A stretch of 64,000 nt of DNA from Ixodes scapularis (GCF_016920785.2 NW_024609835.1:84540243-84604242), one strand, 5' to 3'. Counted from the first letter of the stretch, positions 24,891-36,029 are shown. Notes: generated by a model not told the origin, from the letters alone. Numbers and translations: made by a program.

Positions 24891-24900
24891 CGTGTAAAGT

Positions 24901-26412
24901 CAAATACTGATCCTTTCACGACATAGAAAATAGAATATCCCTGATAATGATATATGGGCCCCGTTTAGTTTGTATATCAGATATCGACCGCGTAGTATAA
25001 AGTCGTACTCGTGAAGACAGTTGATTTATCTATATTGCATGAGAGTGACATGTTCTGCAATTGGTTAACTATTGTTAACATCCTTAAAGTGAAGTAATTA
25101 TTCCAGGTAAAATTTGCACCAATTAATTGCATATTTTGAAGAATGAAAGTCAAAGTAAATGTGGTTGTATATGCTTGACGTGTGACGATATGACGAAGTA
25201 AGATCTGAAAGCGAGTTAATTAAACAATGCATTTTAATTGTGTCCGCGAATGGGACATGTGAAGACAAACTCATCAGATGGATCTTCAGCGACTTATTAG
25301 CAGACTTTCAGTTGGGGCACATACGTGCGGCATATATCTCCCCGCGGTTTCTTTCATAACCCGATCAACACGGTCTTAACATCCATTTCGCTGCCGCTAG
25401 CGCCGCATGTTAATTACCACGAAAGTTATAACCACTTCAGCAGAATGGATCGCTAATGTGCACTCACTGAAACGAGCTGATCGATCGAGGAAAAAAAAAA
25501 AAAAAGCTCTTGACAAATAAAAATGAGTCCCGGGAGACTCCTTTTTGCTTGTGCTCATTTGCATATGTACCCAACACACGGTACGATTCAATGCCTTACT
25601 TACGGATTTATTTTTGCAAATATTTTCTCCTCGTTTTATCAGAAATGAAGGTTATCGCCCAAATTAACCCGCATTTTCTCCTAATTACATACAACTTTTT
25701 GCAAGAATTTTGGTGAGTAATCTCGCATGAAATGTGTCTCCACAAAGCTAATAATGCGATGGAAGAAACTTATTTATGTCATAACACACCAATAAAACGA
25801 TCAAAAGTTAATTTGGTACTCTTCCAACATTAACAGTTGGAATTACATTTGCATGCAACATTCCTGCTAAATAAATTTTAAAGAAAAACCGTGTCTTAAC
25901 TGCACAACTGGATGATTTTTGAAGGCATTCAAACAACTAGATACTGGTGTTTCACAGCTTATCAATTTTATTCATTCAAAAAATTAATATCCCTTTCAAG
26001 AAACACACAAAATCACAACAAGTAGGGATGGACATAGACACTCAAAAAAGCGCTTGAGAATACAAGTATATATCGAGATAAATGTACTGAAAGGCTGCAA
26101 TATATGAAAATACCAAGATATGCATTTACTTTTTCAAACATTGGAAAAAATACATAGAAAGACATACACACAAATTGATATACTAAAATGGACTAAAGTG
26201 TATACATGACAATCTCAAGTCCAATATCAAGCACTGGCACAACTGACTTTTCAAACAATTCATACTTCTATGAAAAAAAAGTGGTTTTGCAAACATGCAG
26301 CAATCAATTACAGTTCAGTATAAGAAGACTCAAATCGGCTTGTCTTCAAAGCAGTCAAAGTGCATCGCAGCACAAATGATATGTTGTAAGAGGTGTGACC
26401 CAATGAAATCTG
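24901..26412. other. AT-rich noncoding DNA
   Basis: I see no gene, RNA or clear mobile element. An A-run occurs at 25490-25505. Confidence 0.45.
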
Positions 26413-26930
26413 TTAGAATGATTTCAGACAAACGAAAAGGTACATTAGCAGGTGGGGTAGAAATAAACAAAGCAATATATAAGGTAGTAACAGTGCAGCA
26501 GGCGTCCCATAAATCAAGTCTCTATATGCATGCAGACACACATCCCGCAGCTGGGGAGGCAGTGGACACAGTCTGCAAAAAAGGACTGTGGTTGTTCCAT
26601 AAACAATTTGCCACCACAGCCATGATGTCTGCATCAGATTGGAATTGTCGTCCCTTTTGAGCTGTCTATATAAGGGATCGAACAAATTAATGTCACGTGG
26701 TGATATGTCAGGACTGTAAGCTGGATGAAGCAGAACCTCCCACCCTTTCTGTGCTAACGCATCCTGCACAATCCTAACAAAAGCCTGCCAAGAGAGATAT
26801 TTCATTTCCTGACATCCTACCCGAAACATACACACCCAGTCAGTCACTGTTGCCTTCGATACAGATTTGTCAACAAAAAATCGCCTGCATTCTGCGATGA
26901 ATGTCGACTGATCTACACCCTCAAATTGTT
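26413..26930 (-). pseudogene. Tc1/mariner transposase fragment
   Basis: On the minus strand a 144-codon frame contains VQDALAQKGWEVLLHPAYSP followed by DISPRDINLF and PLYRQLK. HxAYSPDxxPxDxxLF is the hallmark of the third catalytic Asp region of mariner-type DDE/D transposases, followed by the usual xxLK block. Upstream, in another frame, FVDKSVSKATVTDWV resembles a helix-turn-helix piece. The catalytic N-terminal Asp blocks and the terminal inverted repeats were not found. It is a short, decayed relic. Confidence 0.65.
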
Positions 26931-27055
26931 AGAAACTAAATCACAGCTCGCTCACCCACTTCAAACAAATTCCTAATCATATCACATCAGCCATGTTGTC
27001 TATGGTGTCCAACACAAACCAGACAAGCGAGGACTTATTGCAGAGAAAGCACAGT

Positions 27056-27178
27056 GTAACCGAGCTTTTGGTTGCACGTCAAAAGATCCCCAGGTGGTCT
27101 AAATTAATCCTCAGTCCTCCGCTGGGGCATGCCAGATGCCCCTCGTTGGTTTGGGACGTAAAACCCCCAATTTGCCAA
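27056..27178 (+). mobile_element. Tick-type tRNA-derived SINE, copy 3 (truncated, inverted)
   Basis: This is the reverse complement of the 10694-10885 copy across TTGCACGTCAAAAGATCCCC, AGGTGGTC, CAGTCCTCCGCTGGGGCATG and ACGTAAAACCC. The tRNA-like end is missing, so it is truncated at the left. Confidence 0.7.
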
Positions 27179-27224
27179 AAAACGTTTGTGTCACGTGCAC
27201 CGGGCTACGTGACACAAACGTTTT
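27179..27224. repeat. Perfect 18-bp-arm hairpin next to SINE copy 3
   Basis: AAAACGTTTGTGTCACGT and its exact complement flank the 10-nt loop GCACCGGGCT. It begins at the end of the SINE fragment, so it may be linked to that insertion. Confidence 0.95.
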
Positions 27225-27340
27225 CCATTTGATCACACCTAAAAACATTTTACTAGCTCTGACAAATAGCATTAACAGCCTCTGTTGAGATATGAATGAT
27301 GAGACAAGAAAGGTCTCGAACTGAGGAGACATTATTTTAA

Positions 27341-29800
27341 CTACAAATTCAGTTCATAAGAGTTAGGAGAAATGCACACAAAATCCAACACCTTGACACA
27401 TTTCGTCATCTTAGGAGGAACAGGAATTACGTCCAAATGGTCTTTCTGCTTCACAGCAATGATGTGTGGAATCGAAAATCCCGTTCCCTCAGGCCTGTAC
27501 TGCACACCACACTCCAGAAGTTTGTTAATAACCATGTACACTTGCCCAGCATACTTTGCGAAGCACTGAATTAATGCAAAAGTTCTCTCTCTCTCAACAA
27601 CATACATGACTGTGAAATTGTTTCTTCTCTTCTGATTAATGCACAACACAGAAGAAAATGTTTCTGTGCCCATTGTGACTTTCTTGTAAACGTACACGTG
27701 CTCTCTGTTGGAGAAGAAAGAACCAAGAGCTGTCCTCACAGCTCCACTTGTCTGACATGGTCTGCCATGAAAGGCAATACCATTAGATGATACTCTCGTG
27801 AAATGTAAATTTTCTAGCTTGCTAAGCACAAAGTCAACATGCAAGCGGTCTCCAACACGATTTTGGATGACACTGAGGGCATTGCTTATTGCAACCAAGC
27901 TCGCAAGCTGTTTCTCCACAGCTTGTGTCCCTTTCACAAGGCGCATCAGTTCCCCATTTCTATTCTCAAATAAAAATGCTGAAGTGGACCAAAGTGGCCC
28001 CCAGTTCCTTACTGAGTCAGCAATGTGTGTGAGCTGGTGAACATTAAATGAGCAAAACCGCTCTCCATACAGATTTTTAACACCATAAACGAATCTGAGC
28101 AACAGCCTCTCCGAAATATCAATGTCCTCTACGGAGACAGATTCAGAAAGCAACAGGTAAACTGCGCCAACCAGAAGGGCAAAATGATCAAAATAAACAT
28201 CCGGAAGGCTTTGGTGCAGAGCAGGAAATGAGTAGAACAGAAGCCACGCACGCAGTTCGCTTGCTTTCCAATAGCATCTGTGTTTCAAGGAACGTGGGGT
28301 CCTGGTGATATAGTCCGGTGGCTTAATGGCCAGTAGTTTCTTATCCACCACCTCTACCTGACGGCCCATGTACCATGACTCTCCATGGTACTTAGAGTCA
28401 AACCATAAATGCAAGAATGTTCTCACCACCCCGAGCAGAACGCAATGCATGTAGTCGACAACAAATCCGCTACCGCAGTCGAATTCGGGTATGAGGCTCA
28501 AAACAGTGGGACCTTTGACGCCCTTCACCGGGTGACCATTCTCAAGTGCCTCTGCAGCTTGCCGTTGCATCCGATGGCCATTCCTGAGGGAGTATGTGCT
28601 ACCAGGCAGATAGACATGGACATGCCCTTTGCCTGGCAACGAGAGGGATTTCCCAGGATGCTCACAGAAGGAGCAACCATACAGACCATTGAACTGTCTT
28701 ATACCCTGAAGCATTGCTCTCGCAACTGCATCTACCGAAGATACAGGAGCTGTAATGTAAGAGATTATTGTCTTGCCTGTCTCTGGGTGACGCCAAGCAA
28801 GTCCACTAGTGGCAAGTTCCATAAGCTCCATGCAAAAAGGCTTCATGAATGTATTCATTACCGGCTTTACACCAAACCACAGACAAGTCAAAATTTGGAA
28901 CTTCTTACGCATGAGAGGTGGAAGCTCAGGAATAGTGCAGTGTAAGGGCCAAAGAGACTTTCCCGAACTCTTGAAGACCTGAACACCGTCCGTATTCCAA
29001 AAAAGAGAGAAATTAAATTTAGAAGAACAAGCAGGTTGTGACTGGTACATCGCACCATCTACAATATCTTCAATGGGCTTGTCACTGGCTGAACTTGTTG
29101 GTTTAATGAAATATTTATATATTTTATCATCCTCTAGAAATGATCGCAAAGTGTCTGCCAACTTCATCTGCAGGAAACTGCCCTTGCTATGGCACGGCTC
29201 ATTACAACATGGACAATGTGTGGCATTTTGTTCTAGGTATTCATTGCATTTACTACAGAAAAAGTGGCTGCACATTCCTCTGCCTCTTTGAAAGCGCGAC
29301 AGAACCTTGAAGAACATAAATGTGGTGCTCGGGAGGGTGTTAGATGATGGCAGAAGTGTTGCAAAAGCAAACAGGATTTGACCTAGGCATTCTCTTGTTA
29401 GTCCACACTTAAAAAACACTGTCATCAAAAAGAGGCAAGCCTCAATGTTAGTGAAAGGGCTGCCTTCAAAAAGTGCAGACTCGTCAATGTTAGGACTGTC
29501 AGGAGCAGCTGAACTATCACTTTCTGCAGCACCATTGTCAGAATCAGAGTTCATCTCTAGCACATCATCGTCAGATTCAGTGTTCATCTCTAGTACATCA
29601 TCGTCAGATTCAGTGTTCATCTCTAGTACATCATCGTCAGTTTCAGAGTCGGAACAGTGAATCGGTTCTTCCGTCTCACTCTCACAGCATGAAGCAGGAC
29701 TTGATGGTTGAGCTTGGGCACCATCCAGCATTGAGGAGAGGACAGTATCTGGTGCATCGTCTAGAACTGCTGGGCTGGTTGTTGCACTGGAGGCTGCCAT
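27341..29800 (-). CDS. Transposase-domain protein, EnSpm/CACTA tnp2-like, 819 residues
   Basis: One uninterrupted frame runs from the ATG at 29800 to the stop at 27341. Residues 54-88 are three near-identical copies of SDDDVLEMNTE in an acidic, Ser-rich head. Residues 177-203 are Cys-rich (C177, C182, C185, C196, C198, C199, C203), probably a zinc-binding ribbon. FWNTDGVQVFKSS (D271) followed by LWPLHCTIPELP resembles the first catalytic Asp region of tnp2-type transposases. CSFCEHPG is at 376-383, and VVDYMHCVLLGV (D449) matches the family D-x-MH motif. Residues 570-640 (VHQLTHI, FENRNG) resemble the DUF4218-like C-terminal part. The enzyme would cut and move DNA in the nucleus. No CACT(A/G) terminal repeats were found, so it could be a live element with undetected ends, an immobile copy or a domesticated gene. 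An upstream 5' exon is possible. Confidence 0.78.
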   Translation of the reverse strand: MAASSATTSPAVLDDAPDTVLSSMLDGAQAQPSSPASCCESETEEPIHCSDSETDDDVLEMNTESDDDVLEMNTESDDDVLEMNSDSDNGAAESDSSAAPDSPNIDESALFEGSPFTNIEACLFLMTVFFKCGLTRECLGQILFAFATLLPSSNTLPSTTFMFFKVLSRFQRGRGMCSHFFCSKCNEYLEQNATHCPCCNEPCHSKGSFLQMKLADTLRSFLEDDKIYKYFIKPTSSASDKPIEDIVDGAMYQSQPACSSKFNFSLFWNTDGVQVFKSSGKSLWPLHCTIPELPPLMRKKFQILTCLWFGVKPVMNTFMKPFCMELMELATSGLAWRHPETGKTIISYITAPVSSVDAVARAMLQGIRQFNGLYGCSFCEHPGKSLSLPGKGHVHVYLPGSTYSLRNGHRMQRQAAEALENGHPVKGVKGPTVLSLIPEFDCGSGFVVDYMHCVLLGVVRTFLHLWFDSKYHGESWYMGRQVEVVDKKLLAIKPPDYITRTPRSLKHRCYWKASELRAWLLFYSFPALHQSLPDVYFDHFALLVGAVYLLLSESVSVEDIDISERLLLRFVYGVKNLYGERFCSFNVHQLTHIADSVRNWGPLWSTSAFLFENRNGELMRLVKGTQAVEKQLASLVAISNALSVIQNRVGDRLHVDFVLSKLENLHFTRVSSNGIAFHGRPCQTSGAVRTALGSFFSNREHVYVYKKVTMGTETFSSVLCINQKRRNNFTVMYVVERERTFALIQCFAKYAGQVYMVINKLLECGVQYRPEGTGFSIPHIIAVKQKDHLDVIPVPPKMTKCVKVLDFVCISPNSYELNL

Positions 29801-30334
29801 TGCCGAGGCTTGCCATCGTCGACAGGTTTCCCGAGGCAGCTTTAATTAGAGATTCAAAATAAAATTCATTATTATGTATGGTACACCTAACAACAAACTT
29901 GCCAAACAAAAAGGGGCAATAGCAGAAATGGTAAGCAGCTCAAGACCACCCTTCCCAACTCAGAACCCAAGCATCTAACCAGTTAAAAAAAATTTGACAA
30001 TTTTTCATTTCATTTTATTTCATTTATTTAGATACCTTCATAACACTATAAGGCGACGGGTCGGTCGAAGCCAGTAGAGGCTCGAAGGACAGAACCCAGC
30101 AAATGCAATGTCACAGATAGACAGAAGAAGTCCGTTGATGCATATATTGGTAATCGGAAGGTAAAAATCAAGCTGCCAAGCATTTGCTTCATCTTACCTT
30201 ACATGGTGTCTAAAGAGAAAACAGTCTATATGTACAGATGAATAAACTGTACTGAATGTGCAACTAAAAGCATGCCAGGTAATTTGTGGAAATCTCTACA
30301 GGTGTGCATTATGAGATTCAACTTTTGTGTAGAA
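29801..30334. other. 5' flank of the transposase-like gene
   Basis: AT-rich sequence lies upstream of the minus-strand start codon. A TTTCATTTTATTTCATTTAT tract at about 30003 is simple sequence. I saw no convincing TATA or initiator element, and no terminal inverted repeat. Confidence 0.4.
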
Positions 30335-31886
30335 GGACGTATAGACAGGAAAAACCTGTCTTAGACCACAGACGCAGTGCGCTCCAGACTGTGCGTGTTA
30401 CGTGTGCCGGCGGAAGCTGGGCCCGAGATAGCGCGGCTCTGAACATGCGCTGCCAGTGTGCAGTGCTGGGCAGATCCCAACATTTGTGTTGACCCCCCTG
30501 CAGTCTCCACTGGACGCCAGAGATGCGCTCAACACCTCCAGGTCACCAAATCAAGGCGCTCGGCATGGCGGCCCATGCGCTGCCAGTTCCACATTATCAT
30601 GCATTCTTCCGAGAAAAATTTAGCCGCTAAAATTCTGCGCTTGCTTCCGTACTTGCACGAAACCTTTCATGGTGTGTGCAGGAAGCTACGTATTTTCTTG
30701 TTTGCATGTAAAGCTTCCTCACCACTACCTATTCAACTGCTTGATACCTCTGCTCTTTCGATAAATTGCTTCCACAATGAGAACACAACCACATAACTTT
30801 GGCTCTAAGTCTATCGTAGGGTGAGATGGAGTATAGGGTCTATAAAGCACATTTCAAGCGCTACAAAATTCAAGCACATAAACCAAAAGGAAGCAGGCAG
30901 GGATTGCTTGAAACGCTTATCACTGAAAAGGAAAATTTAAATTATAATGTCATTATACTCAGGAACAACTTGTGGCAAAACAAAGAAAAAAAGTGTGTTC
31001 ATAGCGTAGGGCGCTCGCTCTCCCCTACCGTAGGCTGCATTGACGCAGAAAGTTGACCCCCAGTATAGTGTTGTGCAAATTCTTCGAAGATTTACAGCAA
31101 TTCCCACTGTCACTTGTGCAACATTTACTTAAAGCTATGCGGAAAATAAAAGCCACTCATGCTTTACAGCTCTTTCAAGCGATTAATTTTAGGCACTCCA
31201 ACAGAATGCTGGTGATTTTATTAATGCATTGGGCTTCCGAACCAGGTGTTAAAGTTATTCCCATATTACACTCAAGCAGCGATAGAGTTTACACTTTATG
31301 GCTTCAAAAAAACAAAAGCACGGTACAGCCATTCTTCAGAGTCCAATCGCCTATGGGGTGGGTATGTTTTTTGCTTGCTTTTATTGCTTAAGATCCTGTA
31401 AGCTGGTCATTTATTAGCCTTGGAGTCGTTCGTAGAAAGAGATAGGAGTGAGATTATCCAATTGCAGGTTTTAAAAAGAAATGCAACAGAGATAACAAGC
31501 ACTTAAATTGGTAAAGGTGAGGAAGCATTACATGCAAACAAGAAAATGTGTAGCTTCCCGCGCACACCATCAGCGGTTTCACGCAAGTACGGAAGCAAGC
31601 GTGCGAGTTCAGCAGCCAAATTCCTCTCGGAAGAATGCGTGATAATGCAGAGCCGGCTGCACGTGGGCTGCCACACCGAGCACCTTGATTTGGCAGCCTG
31701 GAGGTGCCAAGCGCTCCTCTGGCAGCCGGCAGAACCTGTAGAAGGGTCAGCGTAAATGTTGGCACCTGCCCAGTGCTGCATAAAGGCAGTGCATGCTCAG
31801 AGGTACGCTATCTCCAACCCAGAGTCTGCTGGCAGATGTAGCACGCGCAGACCAGAGGGCACCACTCCCATGCTCTAGACAGGTTT
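30335..31886. repeat. Inverted repeat, arms about 400 bp, 0.73-kb spacer
   Basis: 30335-30756 and 31484-31886 are diverged reverse complements. Matching blocks include CATTCTTCCGAGA(G/A)(G/A)AATTT, GCTTGCTTCCGTACTTGC, TTTTCTTGTTTGCATGTAA and CACCTCCAGG(T/C)(C/T). The encoded peptides look alike (LLPYL(H/R)ET and LFAC(K/N)ASSPLPI), but neither arm has a credible start or known domain. The spacer (30757-31483) has no recognisable gene. It could be long terminal inverted repeats of a DNA element or a foldback. Confidence 0.75.
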
Positions 31887-32130
31887 GATGTCCTCTGTAC
31901 ATTGGTCAGACAGGACGTCGTGTCAATGACCAAGCACAGGAACACGAGTTGTGAGTAAAACCAATAAAGGAAATGCACACTTGAAAACACACTGTGGTGC
32001 TTGCATGTGTGACCTACAGATTCACGGGCTTAAGAACATGTGCAGAAGTGAAGATACTACAGCAAGAGAGTTCATGAAAGCTTATTACATTATAAAGAAG
32101 TTTGATGCCTGCATAAGCGGCTTTTTCTTT
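31875..32130 (+). pseudogene. Penelope-like element fragment, GIY-YIG endonuclease end
   Basis: The frame LYIGQTGRRVNDQAQEHE near 31890-31945 matches the GIY-YIG motif of Penelope-like retroelements. After a frameshift it continues AHLKTHCGACMCDL and DTTAREFMKAYYIIKKF, which is the normal C-terminal continuation with its His/Cys cluster. The reverse transcriptase is absent upstream, so this is a 5'-truncated copy, as is usual for retroelements. Confidence 0.75.
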
Positions 32131-32359
32131 TTTTTTTTGTTCAGTAATAAATGGGATTTTTACCTGGTTTGTTCTGGTGAAATTGACTCTCAGGGGATTT
32201 TTCTTGGTTTTTTCACTTTTTCCCCCTACATTTTCCCTAGCATCTGACCGTGATTAAATTTGTTTAGTGTTGCACTTGTCTGTGCCCCTTTTTGTTTTGG
32301 TCTATATTTGAGCAAATAAGTTTCCTCAGGATCATGCACCAACTAGCGTAAAGAGCAAT

Positions 32360-32530
32360 TGAAGATAAAGTAAGTAGGCAGGCGAGCTGGTTGATGTTAC
32401 AGATTTTTGAAAACCGGAGACGACGGACGAAAAAGGGGACAACACACAAAACGTCTCAAATAGATGTTTTGAGACGTTTTGTGTGTTGTCCCCTTTTTCG
32501 TCCGTCGTCTCCGGTTTTCAAAAATCTGTA
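32360..32530 (-). mobile_element. Penelope-associated terminal segment ending in a perfect palindrome
   Basis: The shared signature GGCAGGCGAGCTGGTTGATG (about 32378-32397) is followed by two 63-bp arms, 32398-32460 and 32468-32530, that are exact reverse complements around a 7-nt loop (TAGATGT). The arms contain GAAAACCGGAGACGACGGAC. No protein is encoded. Confidence 0.75.
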
Positions 32531-33208
32531 GCCTAAAGATTTCCCCTTTCGGTAGTTTCGTAACATTTATTCTATTTGATCAGTACAGCTCATTCATCCA
32601 CACACTTCAACTAGGCTACAAGGCTTATATACTGTTTTCCCTTAAGGTGGACCGCTGCCGATTCAACAGTGGTCCACTTTTTCAGCCAAACCAGCCCTGA
32701 GAGACATCACTTTGTGCTCTGAGCAACACGGAAGTCATGCGGCACATTTTCAGCTCTAGATTAGCTGGACTTGCTCATAACATTCACAGTAGTCTTTCTC
32801 AAGGAGAAAAATAGAAATTGCGATAGGTATGCCACTTTCATGTATTATATTATCTGCGCCCATGACAGACATTGCAACACGCCTTTGTGCCAAGATCACA
32901 AAAAGCTGACTTACCAGTTCTTCGGGATTCGCAAGGTACTTCTTGTAAGGTCCTCGCCTTCTGCTTGGATCCATCTCAGCTTGGCAGCAATGTCAGAAGA
33001 ATTTTCCTAGTGCCTAGTTGAATAATTAGGGTGTAAGTCAACTACATAGCGATATCAGCCTTGCAGATTATGGTCCAGAACGTAAACAAAAGCATTATAG
33101 GAAGTGGATAATCTGCCGGCAGTTGACCCAATAACCCGGAGGAAAATTGCCGGCAGTTCTCCCCTGTTGTGTCTCGTATAAAAAGAATTGTGAACACCGT
33201 TTTTCAAA

Positions 33209-33380
33209 GCTGTAGAGTAACTCAGTGGTAAGGTGTCTGTCTCATATGCAGCAGGACCCTAATTCGATCCACAGTGAAAACTTGCTTTTTTCTTTTCTCT
33301 CTCGATTTTTTTTTTCTTTTTTGTCAAGCGTTTACGACCTTTATTTTTCACAATTAACAAAAAAAAAAAAAAAAAAATCC
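33209..33380 (+). mobile_element. tRNA-derived SINE
   Basis: GTAGAGTAACTCAGTGGTAA resembles a tRNA D-arm/A box, CTGTCTCATATGCAG an anticodon arm with loop CTCATAT (CAT anticodon position), and CCCTAATTCGATCC a T-arm/B box. The 3' end goes into T-rich and A-rich tracts instead of a tRNA acceptor end, so it is a retroposed SINE, not a tRNA gene. Confidence 0.6.
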
Positions 33381-36029
33381 GAATGTTGTCGACGAAATTG
33401 CGCTGCACTAAATGGTATGGACTCCTTTTCCGGGGTGAATGGAGGACAGCGGGGCTCGGGCCGCCGGCGGGCCGCCGCGAAGCGGCGTGTACGGTTGGGC
33501 CAACTGGTTTAATATTTTCTAATGAGCAGCCGCAGACTGCCGCCGAAACGCCGTCCGAAACTGCCGGCAGTTTTTCCCCCGGGCTATTGTGCCGGCTGCC
33601 CGCAAAATAGTCTCACCCGGCATTATAACACATAGTTAACTGATCTTGTGTGACAGTGGCAGTATTAATAACGTCGCACAAAAAAGTTAACGCCCGGTAG
33701 AATCACTAATCAAAATGCAGCCTCATGGTTGGTACAAACACAATGTACTCACGTTGGAAAAATGTGGTTGTTGCATCCAGACACGTTGACAGTAGTTGCA
33801 ATGTGATGCGGACGCTGATCAGATCGGAAATTACTTAATTCCTAGGTAATTCGATTCACCGTTCCGAGGAGCTCGTGTCGATGCTTGTAGTGTGAGCGCC
33901 CGTTCAGTTCCACCCCCAACTCGAGAACTTACAAAACAAAACAACGTGGATTTTTGCACATGGTCCTCGCAGCTGGATTTGGATCTGCCTTGGATAAATA
34001 TGACTGGATTCTTAAACGGATTCTGAAGTGGATCGTTTTGTTTCGGTTTCTTCTGTATTTTACAAATAAATAAGTAAATAAAAGAATTAAAAAAGCGAAA
34101 GCTGTGCTTTTGAACAATTACCCCCCCCCCCCTCTTTTTATTTTTTGTCTTCGTTTAGTGAAGCTGTGCGGCTGTGCTAGAGAGAACAGTGTTTTTCGAC
34201 TCGCATCGTAGGAACGTGAAACCCCGTGACGCTAGCTGTGATAATATAACGCGAAAGTTTAAAAACATGACGTTACCTTGATCAAACAATAAAAAGAAAA
34301 AAAAAAACACAATTTTCCCCCCAAATACTTTTTCTCCCTCTGTTTCTCTCCGTCGTCCACCTAAGCCTAAGATCATCAAAGCACGCCACAATGTCATTTC
34401 TGACATTGGGTTGTCGAGCACCACGTGGCAGCTAGCAAGAAAGATAAATGTCATTTTCTTTCTCGCTGACAAGTTTGTGTCCCTGAAATAAATACTACAG
34501 GCGCCGAGTGTCATTCCCTGTTGTGACGACATTATAAAGGGCCACTTCGAGAGCTTGGGGTCGCTGCTTCGAAGCGTTCTTCCGTAGAACGAGCATTCGC
34601 GCTAGAAATGCACGTCTGAAAGCCAGGGGCGCGGGCTAGCTCGCGCCTGTATACCTTTGGCTGTATACCTCCGCCTCGGGCGTGAGTATTCTGCCTTGAT
34701 GATACTTCGTCACTCGCGCAATCGAAGCCCGGCCAAAACAAGCAGGTGCAGTTAAATGGAGCGTCTACTGGGTTCCTAACCGTTGGCAATCAGTTCGTCG
34801 AGCAACGTTATCAACAGGGCGCTTCGTTGCCATACGACGTTTCATCAAATGGAATTCCCCCGACACCAAATTTGCGACGTATTGTCGCATCCAGGTCCCT
34901 ATCGAAACTCGTTTTGTTTATAATTACGTTTCGTGGACAACTTTTAATAGACACACGTTTTGTCGACACTGGTCGTTTCGTGGGAACTCCTTTCGTGGAC
35001 ACATGCTCTTGCGATGTTACGTCAACATATTTTGTTTTTATCTAATAAAATCCGGAAGCCGCAAAATCGTGCTTGTCTCTGCGTGCCCCCCCCCCCCCCC
35101 CCCCGCCCCCCTTTTCTAACCCCGTAAACCAGGCAAGACGCAAAACGTTTGCTGCGAAAACAGAAGGGCTGTGTTCGGCGAAACGTCGCAAGGGGTGTCA
35201 ATGGAACGAACGCGGGGAGCCTTTCGATAAAACGAATTGATGATGAATAAGCGTCGCATGTGGACAAAATGATCTTTCTCATTGGATGAACTCATCGTCA
35301 CCGTCGAACACAACCCTGCTCTTTTTGCAACGAATTTTTCGCGTCTGGGCCGGTTTGAGGGAGTAGAGAGAAAAAAAAAAAGGGGTGGGATCCATAGGTA
35401 AATATATCTTGGTGAATTCCGCGATTCACGATTTGATCACGCACTAAGAAAAAAGAAAGAAAAACATTGTCAATGAAGCGTCCCTCGAGCACGTCTCAAA
35501 ACATGATACCCGCGATATATAAGTTCGTAAAAAGTTGTCCACGAAAGTTGCTCCTACGAATTACGATATTGATCCGGATATTGGCTTGGAACACTCAGGG
35601 GCAGGTCGGCAATTCGTAGGCGCTGGTGGTTTGCTGAGCTTGGAAACATAGGCTGAGTGGCATGGGCGTAACAACCGGAGGGGCCGCTTGCCCCCCCCCC
35701 CCCCCCCCCTGAAACAGCCGCCACTGGGCACCCCCCCCTGAAACAGCCGCCACTGGGCAGGGGAAACACTTGCCGGCGGCGCCCAAGGGATACCAAGGGC
35801 ACTGCCCCCCGGCCCTGGGGGGAAGGGGGGGGGGGGGAATCTGGGTCTGGTTTGCCCCCCCCACTAAAAAAAAGTTGGTATGCCACTGCTTAGTGGATAT
35901 ATGTAGGCTCGGAGAAATTGTGCTTGTCTTTGTTCTTTTAGTCATGATAACGCCATGTTCTCAAACGTGTAAGTTTTCGTCGCTAGCGGTACATTTTCAC
36001 GGAGTTCCGGCTTTCTACGTTACGTAGTT
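33381..36029. other. Noncoding DNA with homopolymer tracts
   Basis: No gene could be supported. C-runs occur near 34121-34130, 35085-35104 and 35690-35710. At about 35704-35757 the block CCTGAAACAGCCGCCACTGG is repeated twice, separated by another C-run. The remaining frames have no known domain. Confidence 0.45.

Larger units (their letters stand above)
21717..24900. mobile_element. Composite DNA element with an inverted copy of its own end
   Basis: Four parts can be seen. 21717-22245 is the reverse complement of 52626-53145, so it is a dispersed terminal region. 22246-22776 is an inverted copy of 24120-24650 (about 531 bp each), including the last 45 or so codons of the coding region. 22777-24279 holds the broken ORF. 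24651-24900 is an AT-rich satellite starting CCCTTACGAAAATGTCAGAT. The layout suggests a foldback rearrangement of an autonomous DNA transposon. Terminal repeats of the intact parent were not resolved. Confidence 0.7.

Noticed and set aside
28409..28945. 178-codon plus-strand frame opposite the transposase gene
   Set aside because: It is a shadow of the minus-strand coding sequence, with no domain.
33209..33285. Functional tRNA-Met gene
   Set aside because: There is a recognisable A box, anticodon arm and B box but no matching acceptor stem. The sequence runs into SINE-like T/A tracts.
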